Assembly: GCA_902620525.1 (NCBI GenBank)
Contig: CACNIK010000005.1
Coordinates: 1 to 64,000, forward strand
DNA from: an uncultured Pelagibacteraceae bacterium
GTDB lineage: Bacteria > Pseudomonadota > Alphaproteobacteria > Pelagibacterales > Pelagibacteraceae
Direction: 5' to 3'
DNA length: 64,000 bases
The notes below the pieces were generated by a model. It was given only the letters and a program-made list of their open reading frames with translations. It did not search any database and was not told where the DNA came from. This document shows, in pieces, positions 43,730-53,352 of the stretch. The translations under genes and the position numbers were made by a program. The first letter of the stretch is position 1; every line of letters starts with the position of its first letter.

Positions 43730-44722
43730 TTATAAAAATTTTCTTGTTAATTGTTCAAGTAAGTTTATGTGATCTTCATTATCGTTTAAACAAGGAACTA
43801 CATCAAAATTTTTTCCCCCTGAATTCATAAAGCTTTCTTTGCCCTGAATAGATATTTCTTCGAGAGTTTCAACGCAGTCAGAAGAGAAGCCAGGGCAGAT
43901 TACAACTATATTTTTTTTCCCCTCTTTTGGTAAATTTTCTAAAGTAACGTCAGTATATGGTTTCAACCAGGCTTCAGGACCAAACCTAGATTGGAATGTG
44001 GTTCTAATCTCAAAAGTTTTAAATGTTTCAGAAAGCAATCTAGATGTTTTTTGGCAATAACAATGGTAAGGGTCTCCTTTATCAAAATATTTTTGAGGGA
44101 TACCGTGGTATGATGCAAGAATTAAGTCGGGTTCCCATTCTAATTTTGAGATTTTAATTCTCAGACTATTCGAAAGCGCTTTAATATACAGAGGTTCCGA
44201 TTCATAATGTGGTATTATTTGTAAACTAGGTTGCCATCTCATTTTCATCAGAACTCTATAGACCTCGTCGCATACTGTTGCAGTTGTTGCAGCAGCATAT
44301 TGCGGGTAGAGAGGCAAAACTATAAGTTTTTCACAACCAGCTTCATGCAATTTAAAAATTTTACTCATTATGCTTGGATTTCCATATCTCATAGCATAAT
44401 CAACTATGACGTCTTTGCTGCCAATTCTGTCTAATAGTTTCTTTGTTTGCATTATAGTGAAATATCTCAATGGAGACATGTCTTCTTTTTTCATCCATAT
44501 CTCTTTGTATGCTTTAGCAGTTTTGGATGGTCGTAGATTTAAAATAAACAGGTTAAGAATGGTTTTCCATAAAAAAGGGTTTACTTCTATCACTCTTCTG
44601 TCAGATAAAAATTCTTTTAAATATCTTCTTATGTCCAGCCATTTGGTGGAGTCTGGTGTTCCAAGGTTTACAAGTAGTACGCCTGTTTTACCAAAGTTAA
44701 TTTTTGGGTGGTCACTGTTCAT
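43730..44722 (-). CDS. hemH: Ferrochelatase
   Basis: HemH inserts ferrous iron into protoporphyrin IX. The 330-residue protein has TGVLLVNLGTPDS, VIEVNPFLWK, DMSPLRYFTIMQT, VDYAMRYGNPSI, LPLYPQYAAATTA, LILASYHGIPQKYFDKGDPYHCYC with the catalytic His and WLKPYTDVTLENLPKEG. Its start overlaps the hemE stop by four bases (ATGA) and hemJ begins right after it. Identification is secure. Confidence 0.98.
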   Translation of the reverse strand: MNSDHPKINFGKTGVLLVNLGTPDSTKWLDIRRYLKEFLSDRRVIEVNPFLWKTILNLFILNLRPSKTAKAYKEIWMKKEDMSPLRYFTIMQTKKLLDRIGSKDVIVDYAMRYGNPSIMSKIFKLHEAGCEKLIVLPLYPQYAAATTATVCDEVYRVLMKMRWQPSLQIIPHYESEPLYIKALSNSLRIKISKLEWEPDLILASYHGIPQKYFDKGDPYHCYCQKTSRLLSETFKTFEIRTTFQSRFGPEAWLKPYTDVTLENLPKEGKKNIVVICPGFSSDCVETLEEISIQGKESFMNSGGKNFDVVPCLNDNEDHINLLEQLTRKFL

Positions 44723-45729
44723 CTTTTTATTATATTCACTCTATCTACTATCTTTTTTATAATAGTAGGATTTGTTTCTGGTAGAATACCATGTCCAAGA
44801 TTAAATATGTAGGGAATATTCTTAAAAATCTCTAAATATTTTTCTGTTTCTTGCAATGCTATTTTTTCATCTTTAAGAAGGATATCAGGATTCATTCCTC
44901 CTTGTATGCAAATGTTTCCAAAATTTTTTTTTGCCCACAATGGATCTATGTCATAATCAATGTTAACTGCATCAGGTTTAACTTTTTCAAGGAAATTTTT
45001 GTAATTTTCTTTAAGACCTTTGGGAAAACAAATTGACGGTATCTGATTTTCTTTACAAAAATTGACTAAGCTTTCATTGGGTTTATAACAATATTCATTT
45101 AAATCATCATCTTTGATTAGTCCAGCCCAAGAATCAAATATTTGTATTATATCTGCACCAGCTTGTTTCTGATTAATTATATGAATTTTCAAGAATTCAT
45201 CTAATTTTTTAAAAACTGATTTTATTTCATTTTTATTCTTTATTGTTATCTTTTTATCAAATTTATTCTTTTCTTTAAAATTATATAAATAAATCATTAA
45301 TGTCCAAGGAGCGCCGACAAATGCGATTAATGATTTGTCTTTGCTTAAAGCAGATTTTGTTTTATTTATTGCTTTATAAATAGGTTGAAGAGTAGAAAGG
45401 AAATTTTTTTCATTTATCTCGAGAAATTTATTAATGTTTAGTTTTAAATTTCTTGGTCCATTTTTCTTCCCAAATTCTATTGGTTGACCTAGAGCATAAG
45501 GTATCACTAATATATCTGAAAAAATTATTGCAGCATCAAGATTAAATCTTTTCATTGGCTGTAATGTAATTTCTGAAGCCAAGTCGCTATTTAGACATAG
45601 TTTTAAAAAATCTGGATTTTGGGATCTTAACTGTTTAAATTCGGGTAAATATCTGCCTGCTTGTCTCATAAACCAGATAGGCACACAAGAAAAATCTTTA
45701 TTTTTTAAACAATTTAACAATTTACTCAT
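44719..45729 (-). CDS. hemE: Uroporphyrinogen decarboxylase
   Basis: HemE removes four carboxyls from uroporphyrinogen III. The 336-residue protein begins with a conserved PIWFMRQAGRYLPEF motif, has AAIIFSDILVIPYALGQ, SFVGAPWTLMIYL-type text, IIQIFDSWAGLI, and the C-terminal FNLGHGILPETNP. It is the first gene of the hemE-hemH-hemJ set and points away from the candidate origin at 45730-46012. In Caulobacter and Rickettsia the same gene borders the origin. Confidence 0.98.
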   Translation of the reverse strand: MSKLLNCLKNKDFSCVPIWFMRQAGRYLPEFKQLRSQNPDFLKLCLNSDLASEITLQPMKRFNLDAAIIFSDILVIPYALGQPIEFGKKNGPRNLKLNINKFLEINEKNFLSTLQPIYKAINKTKSALSKDKSLIAFVGAPWTLMIYLYNFKEKNKFDKKITIKNKNEIKSVFKKLDEFLKIHIINQKQAGADIIQIFDSWAGLIKDDDLNEYCYKPNESLVNFCKENQIPSICFPKGLKENYKNFLEKVKPDAVNIDYDIDPLWAKKNFGNICIQGGMNPDILLKDEKIALQETEKYLEIFKNIPYIFNLGHGILPETNPTIIKKIVDRVNIIKR

Positions 45730-46012
45730 AAATTAAATAATATATTGATAAGAGTAGTTATTGTAATAGGTCATGTTAGTATCGACTATATTTATTTATA
45801 CCTAGTTTTAAACACTTTATACCCATCAAGCAGTCTAAATTTACTGTAATTTGGATTATTGATAGAATTATACTCACAGTTTATAGTTTTAATGTATAAA
45901 ATAATTCACATCGAATAAAATGTATAAAATATGTTAATTAATGTGAGCAAATTTTTTTTACAAAAAACTTTAGAATATAACATAAAGTTACACGATTATT
46001 ACTAACAGGATT
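45730..46012. other. Candidate replication origin region (oriC)
   Basis: This 283-base gap has no ORF of note and is even more AT-rich than its surroundings. It lies between hemE (leftward) and the DUF299/PPDK-regulator gene (rightward), the position of the origin in Caulobacter crescentus and Rickettsia prowazekii. Three sites match the DnaA box TTATNCACA with one mismatch: TTATACCCA (45817-45825), TTATACTCA (45868-45876) and TAATTCACA (45902-45910). The genes on both sides point outward, matching co-directional replication. No GC-skew calculation was made. Confidence 0.6.
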
Positions 46013-46834
46013 ATGAACGAAAAATACAATGTATATCTTATTTCAGATTCCACAGGGGAGACTTTGGATAGGATATTTTTATCTTTACAATCGCAATTTA
46101 AAAACTTTAAATATGATAAAAAAGAGTTCTTCTTTGTAAGAACCGAACAACAAGTTGATAAAATAATAGAAGAGGGAAAAAAAATAGATAATCCCATCAT
46201 TCTTTATACAATTGTAGAAACGAAACTAGCTAAATATTTGTCTAAAAAAAGTGAGCTCTCAAATATTCCATGTTTCGGTGTCCTAGGAAGTTTAATTTTA
46301 GCTTTTTCAAAGCTTTTAAATCAAAAAGCAATTCACAAACCTAGCGCTCAACATGTTCTAGATGACGATTATTACAAAAGAATTGAGGCAATTCAATTTA
46401 CGATGTCCCATGATGATGGAAAAATAACAAAAGACCTATCAAAGTCAGATGTGATTTTATTGGGAGTCAGCAGAACAAGTAAAACACCAACATCTATCTA
46501 TTTAGCAAACAGAGGTTACAAAACAACAAACATACCTTTAGTACCAAATCAAGAAATACCTGAGGATTTAAAAAAAAAAAATTTTAAATCTTGTATAATC
46601 GGGCTGTATGCTGATCCAGGTAGATTGTTAGACATAAGACGTAACCGAGTAGCTTTAATGCAAGAAAGTGGATCTTCGAATTACACGGATGTTGGCTCTA
46701 TAAAGAAAGAAGTGGAAGATTCCAAAAATTTGTTTAAAAAATATAGTTGGCCAACTATTGATGTAACCAGAAAATCAGTAGAAGAAACTGCAGCCTCAAT
46801 TATCAAAATAATTGAAATTAAAAGAAAAAAATGA
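46013..46834 (+). CDS. Pyruvate,phosphate dikinase regulatory protein (DUF299/PPSR family)
   Basis: The 273-residue protein belongs to the PPDK/PPS regulator family (DUF299), bifunctional kinase/pyrophosphorylases that inactivate and reactivate pyruvate phosphate dikinase or PEP synthase. It has YNVYLISDSTGETLDRI at the start, ETKLAKYLSKKSELSNIPC, the P-loop-like LLGVSRTSKTPTSIYLANRGYK, and GLYADPGRLLDIRR. It is the first gene right of the candidate origin and overlaps maf by four bases. No ppdK is in the window. Confidence 0.92.
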   Translation: MNEKYNVYLISDSTGETLDRIFLSLQSQFKNFKYDKKEFFFVRTEQQVDKIIEEGKKIDNPIILYTIVETKLAKYLSKKSELSNIPCFGVLGSLILAFSKLLNQKAIHKPSAQHVLDDDYYKRIEAIQFTMSHDDGKITKDLSKSDVILLGVSRTSKTPTSIYLANRGYKTTNIPLVPNQEIPEDLKKKNFKSCIIGLYADPGRLLDIRRNRVALMQESGSSNYTDVGSIKKEVEDSKNLFKKYSWPTIDVTRKSVEETAASIIKIIEIKRKK

Positions 46835-47415
46835 GAATTGTTTTAGCTTCCAAAAGTGGTGTTAGAAAAGAAATTTTAGATAAATATGGGGTCGAGTCAA
46901 TTGTTTCTCCCTCAAATGTGGACGAAGATCAAGTTAAAGAATCTTTGTTGGAAAAAGGTGCTGATCCAGAAATTATTTCAAAGAACTTAGCAGAATTGAA
47001 ATCAGTTAAAGTAAGCTCAAAATATCCTGACAAACTTGTTCTAGGCGCAGATAGCGTTATATCACTTGATCTCAAATTAGTAAACAAACCTAACTCAAGA
47101 GACGAAGCATACAGCATTCTAAAGCTATTAAATGGCAACAAACATTATTTAATTAGTTCTGTTTGTATTTCCAAAAATGGATCAATGATTTGGAATTACA
47201 CTGATAAATCTGAGTTAAAAATGAAAAATCTATCTGATAAAGAGCTCAAAACATATCTTAAAGGGATAAAAACTGAAACATTGCTAGCCTACGGAGTTTA
47301 TCAAATAGAAGCAGGCGGCTTAAATTTATTTGAGTACATAAAAGGAGACAAAGATTCTATAATGGGTTTGCCGATTAAACAAATTAAGGAATATATAAAT
47401 AATTACAAAGTATGA
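46831..47415 (+). CDS. maf: Maf-like nucleotide pyrophosphatase
   Basis: The 194-residue protein has the Maf start IVLASKSGVRKEIL, the motif KLVLGADSVISLD with the catalytic Asp, and a C-terminal YGVYQIEAGGLNLFEYIKGDKDSIMGLPIKQI. Maf-family enzymes hydrolyse modified or non-canonical nucleotides such as m7GTP or dTTP/UTP, depending on subgroup; the substrate here is not clear. It overlaps the PPDK regulator and aroE by four bases on each side, as in the conserved maf-aroE-coaE-dnaQ order. Confidence 0.92.
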   Translation: MRIVLASKSGVRKEILDKYGVESIVSPSNVDEDQVKESLLEKGADPEIISKNLAELKSVKVSSKYPDKLVLGADSVISLDLKLVNKPNSRDEAYSILKLLNGNKHYLISSVCISKNGSMIWNYTDKSELKMKNLSDKELKTYLKGIKTETLLAYGVYQIEAGGLNLFEYIKGDKDSIMGLPIKQIKEYINNYKV

Positions 47416-48242
47416 AAAAAAAGAAATTTGCGATAATAGGTAGTCCTGTATCTCATTCACTTTCACCAATTATGCATAATTACTGGTTTAAAAAATATAA
47501 TATTGATGCTGAGTACGACTTATTAGACATTGACAAAAGTGAAATTCAAAATGTGATAGATAAAATTAAAAATAAAGAAATAAAGGGAATAAACGTTACC
47601 TTGCCATACAAAAAATCTGTAATATCTTTTTTGAGCAAAACCATAAATGACGCCAATGAAACTCACTCAGTTAATACCGTTATGCTAGATGACAAAAATA
47701 ATTTGATAGGAGAAAATACCGATGTTTTTGGATTTCAGGCAGCTTATTTAAAATCTATTCCTAATCAAGAAAAAAAGAATAAAAAAGTATTAGTCCTTGG
47801 AGCGGGTGGAGTTGCACCTTCAATTATATTAGCTCTATTAAAATCGAAAATACATAACATTGCTTTGAGTAATAGAACTTATGAAAAATCATTATTTCTT
47901 AAAAAGAATTTTAAAAACTTGAACATCATTAAGTGGAATGATTTCTCAAAAGAGATAAATAAATTTGACATTATCATTAATGCAACAAGTTTAGGATTAA
48001 ATTCAAACGATGAATTTAACAGCGATTTTAGCAATTTCAAAAAAAATATGGTTTATATTGATACAATATATAATCCAGCGGAGACAAAAATGATTAAGTA
48101 TTTTAAATCTAATAAAATTAGAACACATAATGGATTAAATATGCTTATTTACCAAGGTCAAAAAGCTTTTTACTTATGGAATAAGATTAATCCAGAAGTC
48201 GATGATGAATTACTCAAATTATTGGAGTCCAAATTAGATTAA
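47412..48242 (+). CDS. aroE: Shikimate dehydrogenase
   Basis: AroE reduces 3-dehydroshikimate to shikimate in aromatic amino acid synthesis. The 276-residue protein starts KKFAIIGSPVSHSLSPIMHNYW, has GINVTLPYKKSVI with the catalytic Lys, HSVNTVM, the NADP loop VLGAGGVAPSIILAL and the C-terminal GLNMLIYQGQKAFYLW. It overlaps maf by four bases and shares a base with coaE. Confidence 0.97.
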   Translation: MKKKKFAIIGSPVSHSLSPIMHNYWFKKYNIDAEYDLLDIDKSEIQNVIDKIKNKEIKGINVTLPYKKSVISFLSKTINDANETHSVNTVMLDDKNNLIGENTDVFGFQAAYLKSIPNQEKKNKKVLVLGAGGVAPSIILALLKSKIHNIALSNRTYEKSLFLKKNFKNLNIIKWNDFSKEINKFDIIINATSLGLNSNDEFNSDFSNFKKNMVYIDTIYNPAETKMIKYFKSNKIRTHNGLNMLIYQGQKAFYLWNKINPEVDDELLKLLESKLD

Positions 48243-48799
48243 TGAAAATAGGTATAACAGGTTCTTTATCTTCAGGAAAATCATCAGTAGCAAAAATTCT
48301 ATCAAAAAAAAGCGATTTATTATTCAGTGCAGATAAAATAGTTAAAGATTTATACTCTAACAACCAATTTAAAAAAAAGGTAAAAAAAAAATTTAAAATA
48401 ACAAAAAAAAATATAAAAAATGAAATAAAATCCAAATTATTAAGTAAAGAGTTAGCTTTAAAAGAATTAGGAAAATTAATTCATCCTTTTGTTAGAAAAA
48501 AAATGAAAGAATTTTCAAAAAAAAATAAAAAAAAAGAAATTATCTTTTTTGAAATCCCATTATTGATAGAGAGCAATCTAATGAGTTTTTTTGATTTTAT
48601 TATATTGGTGGTTGCCCCGCGAAAAAATAGACTTAATCGTTATTTAAAAAGTGGGGGTAAAAAGAAAATGTTTAACCTTTTGGATAAAAATCAAATTTCT
48701 CCAAAGAAAAAAATTAAATATTGCGATTATTTAATTGTTAACAACAAATCAAAAAATATTTTAAAAAAAAAAGTACATGATATAATTTTGGATGTCTGA
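48242..48799 (+). CDS. coaE: Dephospho-CoA kinase
   Basis: CoaE makes CoA by phosphorylating dephospho-CoA. The 185-residue protein starts MKIGITGSLSSGKSSVAKIL with the P-loop GSLSSGKSS, has SADKIVKDLY and FFEIPLLIES, typical of the family. It is slightly shorter than the 200-residue norm and extremely Lys-rich, with many AAA codons, but no frameshift is evident. Its stop overlaps the dnaQ start by eight bases. Confidence 0.93.
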   Translation: MKIGITGSLSSGKSSVAKILSKKSDLLFSADKIVKDLYSNNQFKKKVKKKFKITKKNIKNEIKSKLLSKELALKELGKLIHPFVRKKMKEFSKKNKKKEIIFFEIPLLIESNLMSFFDFIILVVAPRKNRLNRYLKSGGKKKMFNLLDKNQISPKKKIKYCDYLIVNNKSKNILKKKVHDIILDV

Positions 48800-49454
48800 A
48801 ATATTTTTAGATATCGAAACAACTGGATTATCTTTTAAAGACAGTCATAGAATAGTTGAAATAGCTTGTATTGAAACCAATGAGCTCATTCCAACCAAGA
48901 GGATTTTTCATAAAATTATAAATCCTGAGCGTAATGTGCCAGACGAAGCATTTAAAATTCACGGATTTTCAACAGATTTTTTAAAAGATAAACCAAAGTT
49001 TAAAGAGATAGCAGATGAACTTGTAAATTTTATTGATGATAATGATTTAATTATACATAATGCATCTTTTGATTTACCTTTTATTAATCATGAGCTTAAG
49101 ATCTTAAAAAAAGATGTTATAAGCAAAAATAAAATCATAGACACTCTTGAATTAGCCAGAAATAAATACCCTGGAATGTCAAACTCTCTTGATGCGCTTT
49201 GTAAAAGATTTAACGTAGATTTGTCGAGAAGAACGAAACATAATGCTATTTTAGACTGTGAGCTGCTACGAGAAGTTTATATTTATCTTCTAGATGCAAA
49301 AGAACCTAAATTATCATTTATTTCAAAAGTGGAGCAAAAGAATGATTATAAAAAAACTTTAAACTATTCAAAGAAAATAGTAAAGCTTTCTGAAGAAGAA
49401 TTAAAAGGCCATGGCAATTTTCTAAAATCTGAGCTTAAAAAAAATTTCTTTTAA
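48792..49454 (+). CDS. dnaQ: DNA polymerase III epsilon subunit (3'-5' proofreading exonuclease)
   Basis: DnaQ proofreads replicative DNA synthesis. The 220-residue protein has all DEDDh residues: Asp and Glu in the ExoI motif FLDIETTGLSF, Asp in ExoII HNASFDLPFINHE and the ExoIII HNAILDCELL (His and Asp). The C-terminal tail, which contacts the polymerase alpha subunit, is Lys-rich. It ends against the convergent secB with a four-base overlap, the standard alphaproteobacterial order. Confidence 0.95.
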   Translation: MSEIFLDIETTGLSFKDSHRIVEIACIETNELIPTKRIFHKIINPERNVPDEAFKIHGFSTDFLKDKPKFKEIADELVNFIDDNDLIIHNASFDLPFINHELKILKKDVISKNKIIDTLELARNKYPGMSNSLDALCKRFNVDLSRRTKHNAILDCELLREVYIYLLDAKEPKLSFISKVEQKNDYKKTLNYSKKIVKLSEEELKGHGNFLKSELKKNFF

Positions 49455-49882
49455 TTTCGTCTAGACAAGTATAATTTCTTAAAATCTACTTCTTGGTCAA
49501 TTTTTATTTCCCTGAATCCTGAATTTTCAAATATGAAAATAAAAACTTTTCTTAATTCAGGGTATATTTTGTTTGGTATCTCAATTAATATAATTTCTTC
49601 TAACTTTTTTTTATCGGTAAGACTTTTGTCTAATTCAACCATAGTAGAATAAGTAGCAAGTGCATCTATTCTATCCAAATTTTTATCTTTTGGTTCTAAC
49701 ATTAGTGTAGTTTGTACTTCTATGATATTGTCTTTAAAACTATTACTTTTAATGTCTATTTTGAATTTATAATTTGAGATATCTCTAGTAAGTGAAAAAA
49801 ATTTATCTGGTTTGGAAATGTCAAAGTTAAGTTTTTTTACATATTTAGCGATTATTTTATAATTCATCTTTTTTCTCTTCAA
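49451..49882 (-). CDS. secB: Protein-export chaperone SecB
   Basis: SecB holds preproteins unfolded for SecA. The 143-residue protein has YVKKLNFDISKPDKFF near the N-terminus, IIEVQTTLMLEPKDKNLDRIDALATYSTMVEL and ILIEIPNKIYPELRKVFIFIFENSGF, a degenerate but recognisable SecB core with more Lys than usual. Two ATGs are available, at 49882 and 49867; the second (MNYKII) may be the true start. Position opposite dnaQ and beside fxsA supports the call. Confidence 0.88.
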   Translation of the reverse strand: MKRKKMNYKIIAKYVKKLNFDISKPDKFFSLTRDISNYKFKIDIKSNSFKDNIIEVQTTLMLEPKDKNLDRIDALATYSTMVELDKSLTDKKKLEEIILIEIPNKIYPELRKVFIFIFENSGFREIKIDQEVDFKKLYLSRRN

Positions 49883-50270
49883 TTATTTCAGCCTCAATCG
49901 TTCTATCCTCTTTAGTTTGTTTTTTATTTTTGTTTATAATTGGATAAAGCAAAAGTCTTCTGGTTATCGGAATTAACAGTAAAAAACCCACTGTATCAGT
50001 AAAAAATCCTGGAATAATTAGTAATAAAGCAGCTATTGCGATAGACGCCCCTGACAGTATTTCGTAAATAGGTAATTTGTTTTGATAAATGTTTAAAAAC
50101 CCAGACTTAATCGTTTTTATGCCTTGAATTCTGGCAAAATAAATACCGACTATAGCTGTAAAAATTATTAATAAAATAGTATTTATTGCTCCAATATTCT
50201 CCCCAATTTTAATAAATAGCAATATTTCTATTACTGGTATGGCTATAATTGATATTAGTATTGTGTTCAT
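49857..50270 (-). CDS. fxsA: FxsA family membrane protein
   Basis: The 137-residue protein has about four helices and FxsA features: IPVIEILLFIKIGENIGAINTILLIIFTAIVGIYFARIQG, then LSGASIAIAALLLIIPGFFTDTVGFLLLIPITR, with a charged tail. In E. coli, FxsA relieves phage T7 exclusion by F; its cellular role is unclear. It overlaps secB and faces away from the Tim44-like gene, as in other alphaproteobacteria. Confidence 0.93.
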   Translation of the reverse strand: MNTILISIIAIPVIEILLFIKIGENIGAINTILLIIFTAIVGIYFARIQGIKTIKSGFLNIYQNKLPIYEILSGASIAIAALLLIIPGFFTDTVGFLLLIPITRRLLLYPIINKNKKQTKEDRTIEAEIIEEKKDEL

Positions 50271-50314
50271 TTGTCTGATACAAAAATATATTAATAATGT
50301 ATATTTAGCAAACT

Positions 50315-50923
50315 ATGAGTAGTAATTTTGGGTATATAGATATTATCTTACTGGCTATGATAGCTGGTTTTATCATACTAAGACTGAGAAGTATCTTAGG
50401 TAGAAAAACTGGCCATGAGGATAAAATTTATCCAAGATTTTCTGAAAAAAAATTTGAAGAATTTCAAAATAAGCAAGAAGTAAAGTTTAAAAAGAAAAAC
50501 TCAAATGAATTAGAAGGTGAGGAAAAAGAAAAATTCATTAAAGGTGCCGAAATAGCTTATGAGACTATTATTACAGCCTTTGCAAAAGGGGATAAAAAAA
50601 GTTTAAAAGGTCTCTTAACTCCGAGAATGGCCACAAATTTTAATCAAGCTATTTCCGACAGAGAAGACAAAGGCATCAAGTCAGAATTAACATTTATAGG
50701 CATGAAAGAATCTAACCTTGAAAAGTTTGAAAAGGTTCAAGACAATATTTTTGCAACAGTAAAATTTGTATCTGATATAATTTCAGTCAAAAAAGATAAA
50801 AGTAATAATGTTTTAGAAGGAAATCCTGATCGAATAAAAACCGTAACTGATCATTGGAAATTTTCTAAAAAAGAGACAAGTAATAGTCCTAATTGGTACT
50901 TAGCTGAAATTTTGCCTAAGTGA
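50315..50923 (+). CDS. Tim44-like domain protein
   Basis: The 202-residue protein starts with a membrane helix (about 8-27), a short charged linker, and a C-terminal Tim44-like domain with GAEIAYETIITAFAKGDKKSLKGLLTPRMATNFNQAISDRE and DHWKFSKKETSNSPNWYLAEI. TimA of Caulobacter, a relative, is an inner-membrane protein of unclear role. It is followed by the smr gene with a start/stop overlap; the mltA gene often found between them is absent here. Confidence 0.88.
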   Translation: MSSNFGYIDIILLAMIAGFIILRLRSILGRKTGHEDKIYPRFSEKKFEEFQNKQEVKFKKKNSNELEGEEKEKFIKGAEIAYETIITAFAKGDKKSLKGLLTPRMATNFNQAISDREDKGIKSELTFIGMKESNLEKFEKVQDNIFATVKFVSDIISVKKDKSNNVLEGNPDRIKTVTDHWKFSKKETSNSPNWYLAEILPK

Positions 50924-51333
50924 AAAAAAAAGACCCACTAACACAAAAAGATAAAGAAGATTGGAAAAAGTTTTTAGAGGACCCATCGCGTGTTCCTGAT
51001 AAAGATCAAAATAATAGAACCGATAGTGTAATTAATAAATATAGATTTGATTTACACGGCTTGACTTTAGATGAAGCCAATAAAAGGGTTAAAGAAATAA
51101 TTAAATCTTGTAGCGAAAAAAATTATAGAGAAATACTTTTAATTACCGGCAAAGGCCTGCATTCAAATCAGGAGGACGTTTATAAATCATCAGATTTTAG
51201 TAAGCTTAGATTTTCAGTTCCTGAATTTATTAATTCAGATCCAGAAATTTCCAAATTAATTTTATCAATAGCTAAACCTTCAAAAAAAGAGGGCGGCGAA
51301 GGCGCATTACTCGTTAAGTTGAAAAAATTATAA
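50920..51333 (+). CDS. Smr/MutS2-domain endonuclease-like protein
   Basis: The 137-residue protein starts with GTG, whose last two bases overlap the TGA of the Tim44-like gene. It carries the Smr domain: [23 protein letters not shown], the [11 protein letters not shown] loop, and a C-terminal [11 protein letters not shown]. Smr domains have nicking-nuclease activity on DNA or act on stalled-ribosome mRNA, depending on the family. Its 3' end overlaps the convergent hslU by six bases. Confidence 0.85.
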   Translation: MKKKDPLTQKDKEDWKKFLEDPSRVPDKDQNNRTDSVINKYRFDLHGLTLDEANKRVKEIIKSCSEKNYREILLITGKGLHSNQEDVYKSSDFSKLRFSVPEFINSDPEISKLILSIAKPSKKEGGEGALLVKLKKL

Positions 51334-52707
51334 AATAAATTTTGAAAGATCTGTATCTTTTACGAGGTTTCCTAAATTTTTCTGAACGAAATCTTTATCA
51401 ACGACTATTTTTTCCCCAGCTTTATCAGTTGCGTTAAAACTAATATCATCTAAAACTTTTTCAATAATTGTATGTAATCTTCTAGCTCCAATGTTCTCTA
51501 TTGATGAATTTACCTCAGTAGAAATTTTAGCAAGCATTTCAATACCATCATCTTTGAATTCTAGATCTACATTCTCTGTTTTTAAAAGAGCTTTATATTG
51601 TTTAATTAAGCTGTTATCCGGTTCTTTTAAAATTCTTATAAAGTCTTTTTCATTTAAAGCACTCAGTTCAACTCTTATTGGAAGTCTTCCTTGCAATTCA
51701 GGAAGTAAATCTGAAGGTTTTGCAAGTTGAAAGGCACCAGAAGCAATAAATAGTATGTGATCGGTTTTTATTGGACCATGTTTTGTGTTTACAGTTGTTC
51801 CTTCTATTAACGGAAGAAGATCTCTTTGTACTCCCTCTCTTGAAACATCTCCACCAACTCTATCACCTCTAGCAGAAACTTTATCAATCTCATCCAAAAA
51901 TACTATACCATTATCTTCTGTTGATTTTTTTGCTTCCTGTACAATTTTGTCTTCCTCAATCATTTTGTCCGATTCTTGAGCAACTAAAATTTCATGAGAT
52001 TCTTTCACAGTCATCTTCTTTTTTTTACCTTTTTTGTTGCCCATGGATTTACCCAATATATCCCCAATATTTACCATTCCAACATTTGCTCCTGGCATTC
52101 CCGGAATTTCAAAACTAGGCATAGATGAAGATGTATCCATGACCTCGATTTCAATTTGGTTATTATCTAAATCACCGTTTCTTAATCTTTTTCTAAAACT
52201 TTCTCTTGTTGCAACGGAAGCTTTGTTACCTACCAAAGCATCAAGTACTTTATCCTCTGCTAACAACTGTGCTTTAGCGTTCACTTCTTTTCTTTTTTTT
52301 TCTCTTTCCATCGCTATAGCGATTTCAACAAGATCTCTGATAATCTGTTCAACATCTCTTCCAACGTAACCTACTTCTGTAAATCGAGTAGCTTCTACTT
52401 TAATAAAAGGTGCTTCTGCTAGTTTTGATAATCTTCTTGATATTTCAGTTTTACCGACCCCAGTTGGTCCGATCATTAAAATATTTTTTGGTAAAACCTC
52501 ATCTTTCATTTCATCTGACAACGCTTGTCTTCTCCATCTATTTCGAAGAGCAACTGCGACAGCTTTTTTTGCCTCTTTTTGGCCAATGACATATCTATCT
52601 AATTCAGAAACTATTTCCCTAGGAGATAGGGCGCTTACTTTACTTTGCTCATTCTGCCCTTTATCTTTTACTAGATTTAAATTTGTAACTTTTTTTGTTC
52701 CAGACAT
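51328..52707 (-). CDS. hslU: HslU ATPase of the HslVU protease
   Basis: HslU unfolds substrates and feeds them to HslV. I choose the ATG at 52707 (MSGTKK), one base after the hslV stop; the longer reading from 52749 would add 14 residues inside hslV. The 459-residue protein has [33 protein letters not shown], Walker [26 protein letters not shown], Walker [12 protein letters not shown] and the C-terminal sensor-2 region with a terminal FIL that docks to HslV. Confidence 0.97.
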   Translation of the reverse strand: MSGTKKVTNLNLVKDKGQNEQSKVSALSPREIVSELDRYVIGQKEAKKAVAVALRNRWRRQALSDEMKDEVLPKNILMIGPTGVGKTEISRRLSKLAEAPFIKVEATRFTEVGYVGRDVEQIIRDLVEIAIAMEREKKRKEVNAKAQLLAEDKVLDALVGNKASVATRESFRKRLRNGDLDNNQIEIEVMDTSSSMPSFEIPGMPGANVGMVNIGDILGKSMGNKKGKKKKMTVKESHEILVAQESDKMIEEDKIVQEAKKSTEDNGIVFLDEIDKVSARGDRVGGDVSREGVQRDLLPLIEGTTVNTKHGPIKTDHILFIASGAFQLAKPSDLLPELQGRLPIRVELSALNEKDFIRILKEPDNSLIKQYKALLKTENVDLEFKDDGIEMLAKISTEVNSSIENIGARRLHTIIEKVLDDISFNATDKAGEKIVVDKDFVQKNLGNLVKDTDLSKFIL

Positions 52708-52708
52708 T

Positions 52709-53248
52709 TTATAATTTTTCCATTGTGATGTTGTTATTTGTAAAAACACAAATTTCCGAAGCTACTTTAATAGCTTTTTTTGCGATATCTTCAGCTTTCA
52801 TATCAGTTTCCATCAATACTTTTGCTGCAGCTAGTGCATAATTACCACCTGATCCTATTCCAATTATTCCATCCTCAGGCTCTAAAACATCGCCTGTGCC
52901 TGATATAATAAAACTTTTATCTTTATCAGCTACAGCCATTAAAGCTTCCAGTCGTCTTAAATATTTATCGCTTCTCCAATCTTTGGCCAATTCAACAGCA
53001 GCCCTTGAAAGATTTCCTGCATGTTTCTCAAGTTTGGCCTCTAATCTTTCAAATAATGTAAGTGCATCAGCAGTGGATCCAGCAAAACCTGCAATAACAT
53101 TTCTTTTCTCTATTTTTCTGACTTTCTTAGCTTTGCTTTTAAGCACTGTATTACCAAGGCTAACTTGACCATCTCCGACTACTATGGTTTCGTTATTCTT
53201 CCTTAAAAGAACAATTGTAGTTCCGTGCCATTTTTCAGCTGTATTCAT
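52709..53248 (-). CDS. hslV: HslV peptidase
   Basis: HslV is the threonine protease of the HslVU complex. The 179-residue protein carries [12 protein letters not shown], in which the Thr after Gly becomes the N-terminal catalytic residue, then [36 protein letters not shown] and [14 protein letters not shown]. The order hslV-hslU on the minus strand, beside hisB on the plus strand, is the standard alphaproteobacterial layout. Confidence 0.98.
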   Translation of the reverse strand: MNTAEKWHGTTIVLLRKNNETIVVGDGQVSLGNTVLKSKAKKVRKIEKRNVIAGFAGSTADALTLFERLEAKLEKHAGNLSRAAVELAKDWRSDKYLRRLEALMAVADKDKSFIISGTGDVLEPEDGIIGIGSGGNYALAAAKVLMETDMKAEDIAKKAIKVASEICVFTNNNITMEKL

Positions 53249-53352
53249 GATATTCTATGTGGAGATTAATTTTATTTCTTCAATAGACATTTTGTGTTTA
53301 TTGATAAAAAGTCCAATTATATATATATCATAAGGTTAATTGGTGATTTTTT

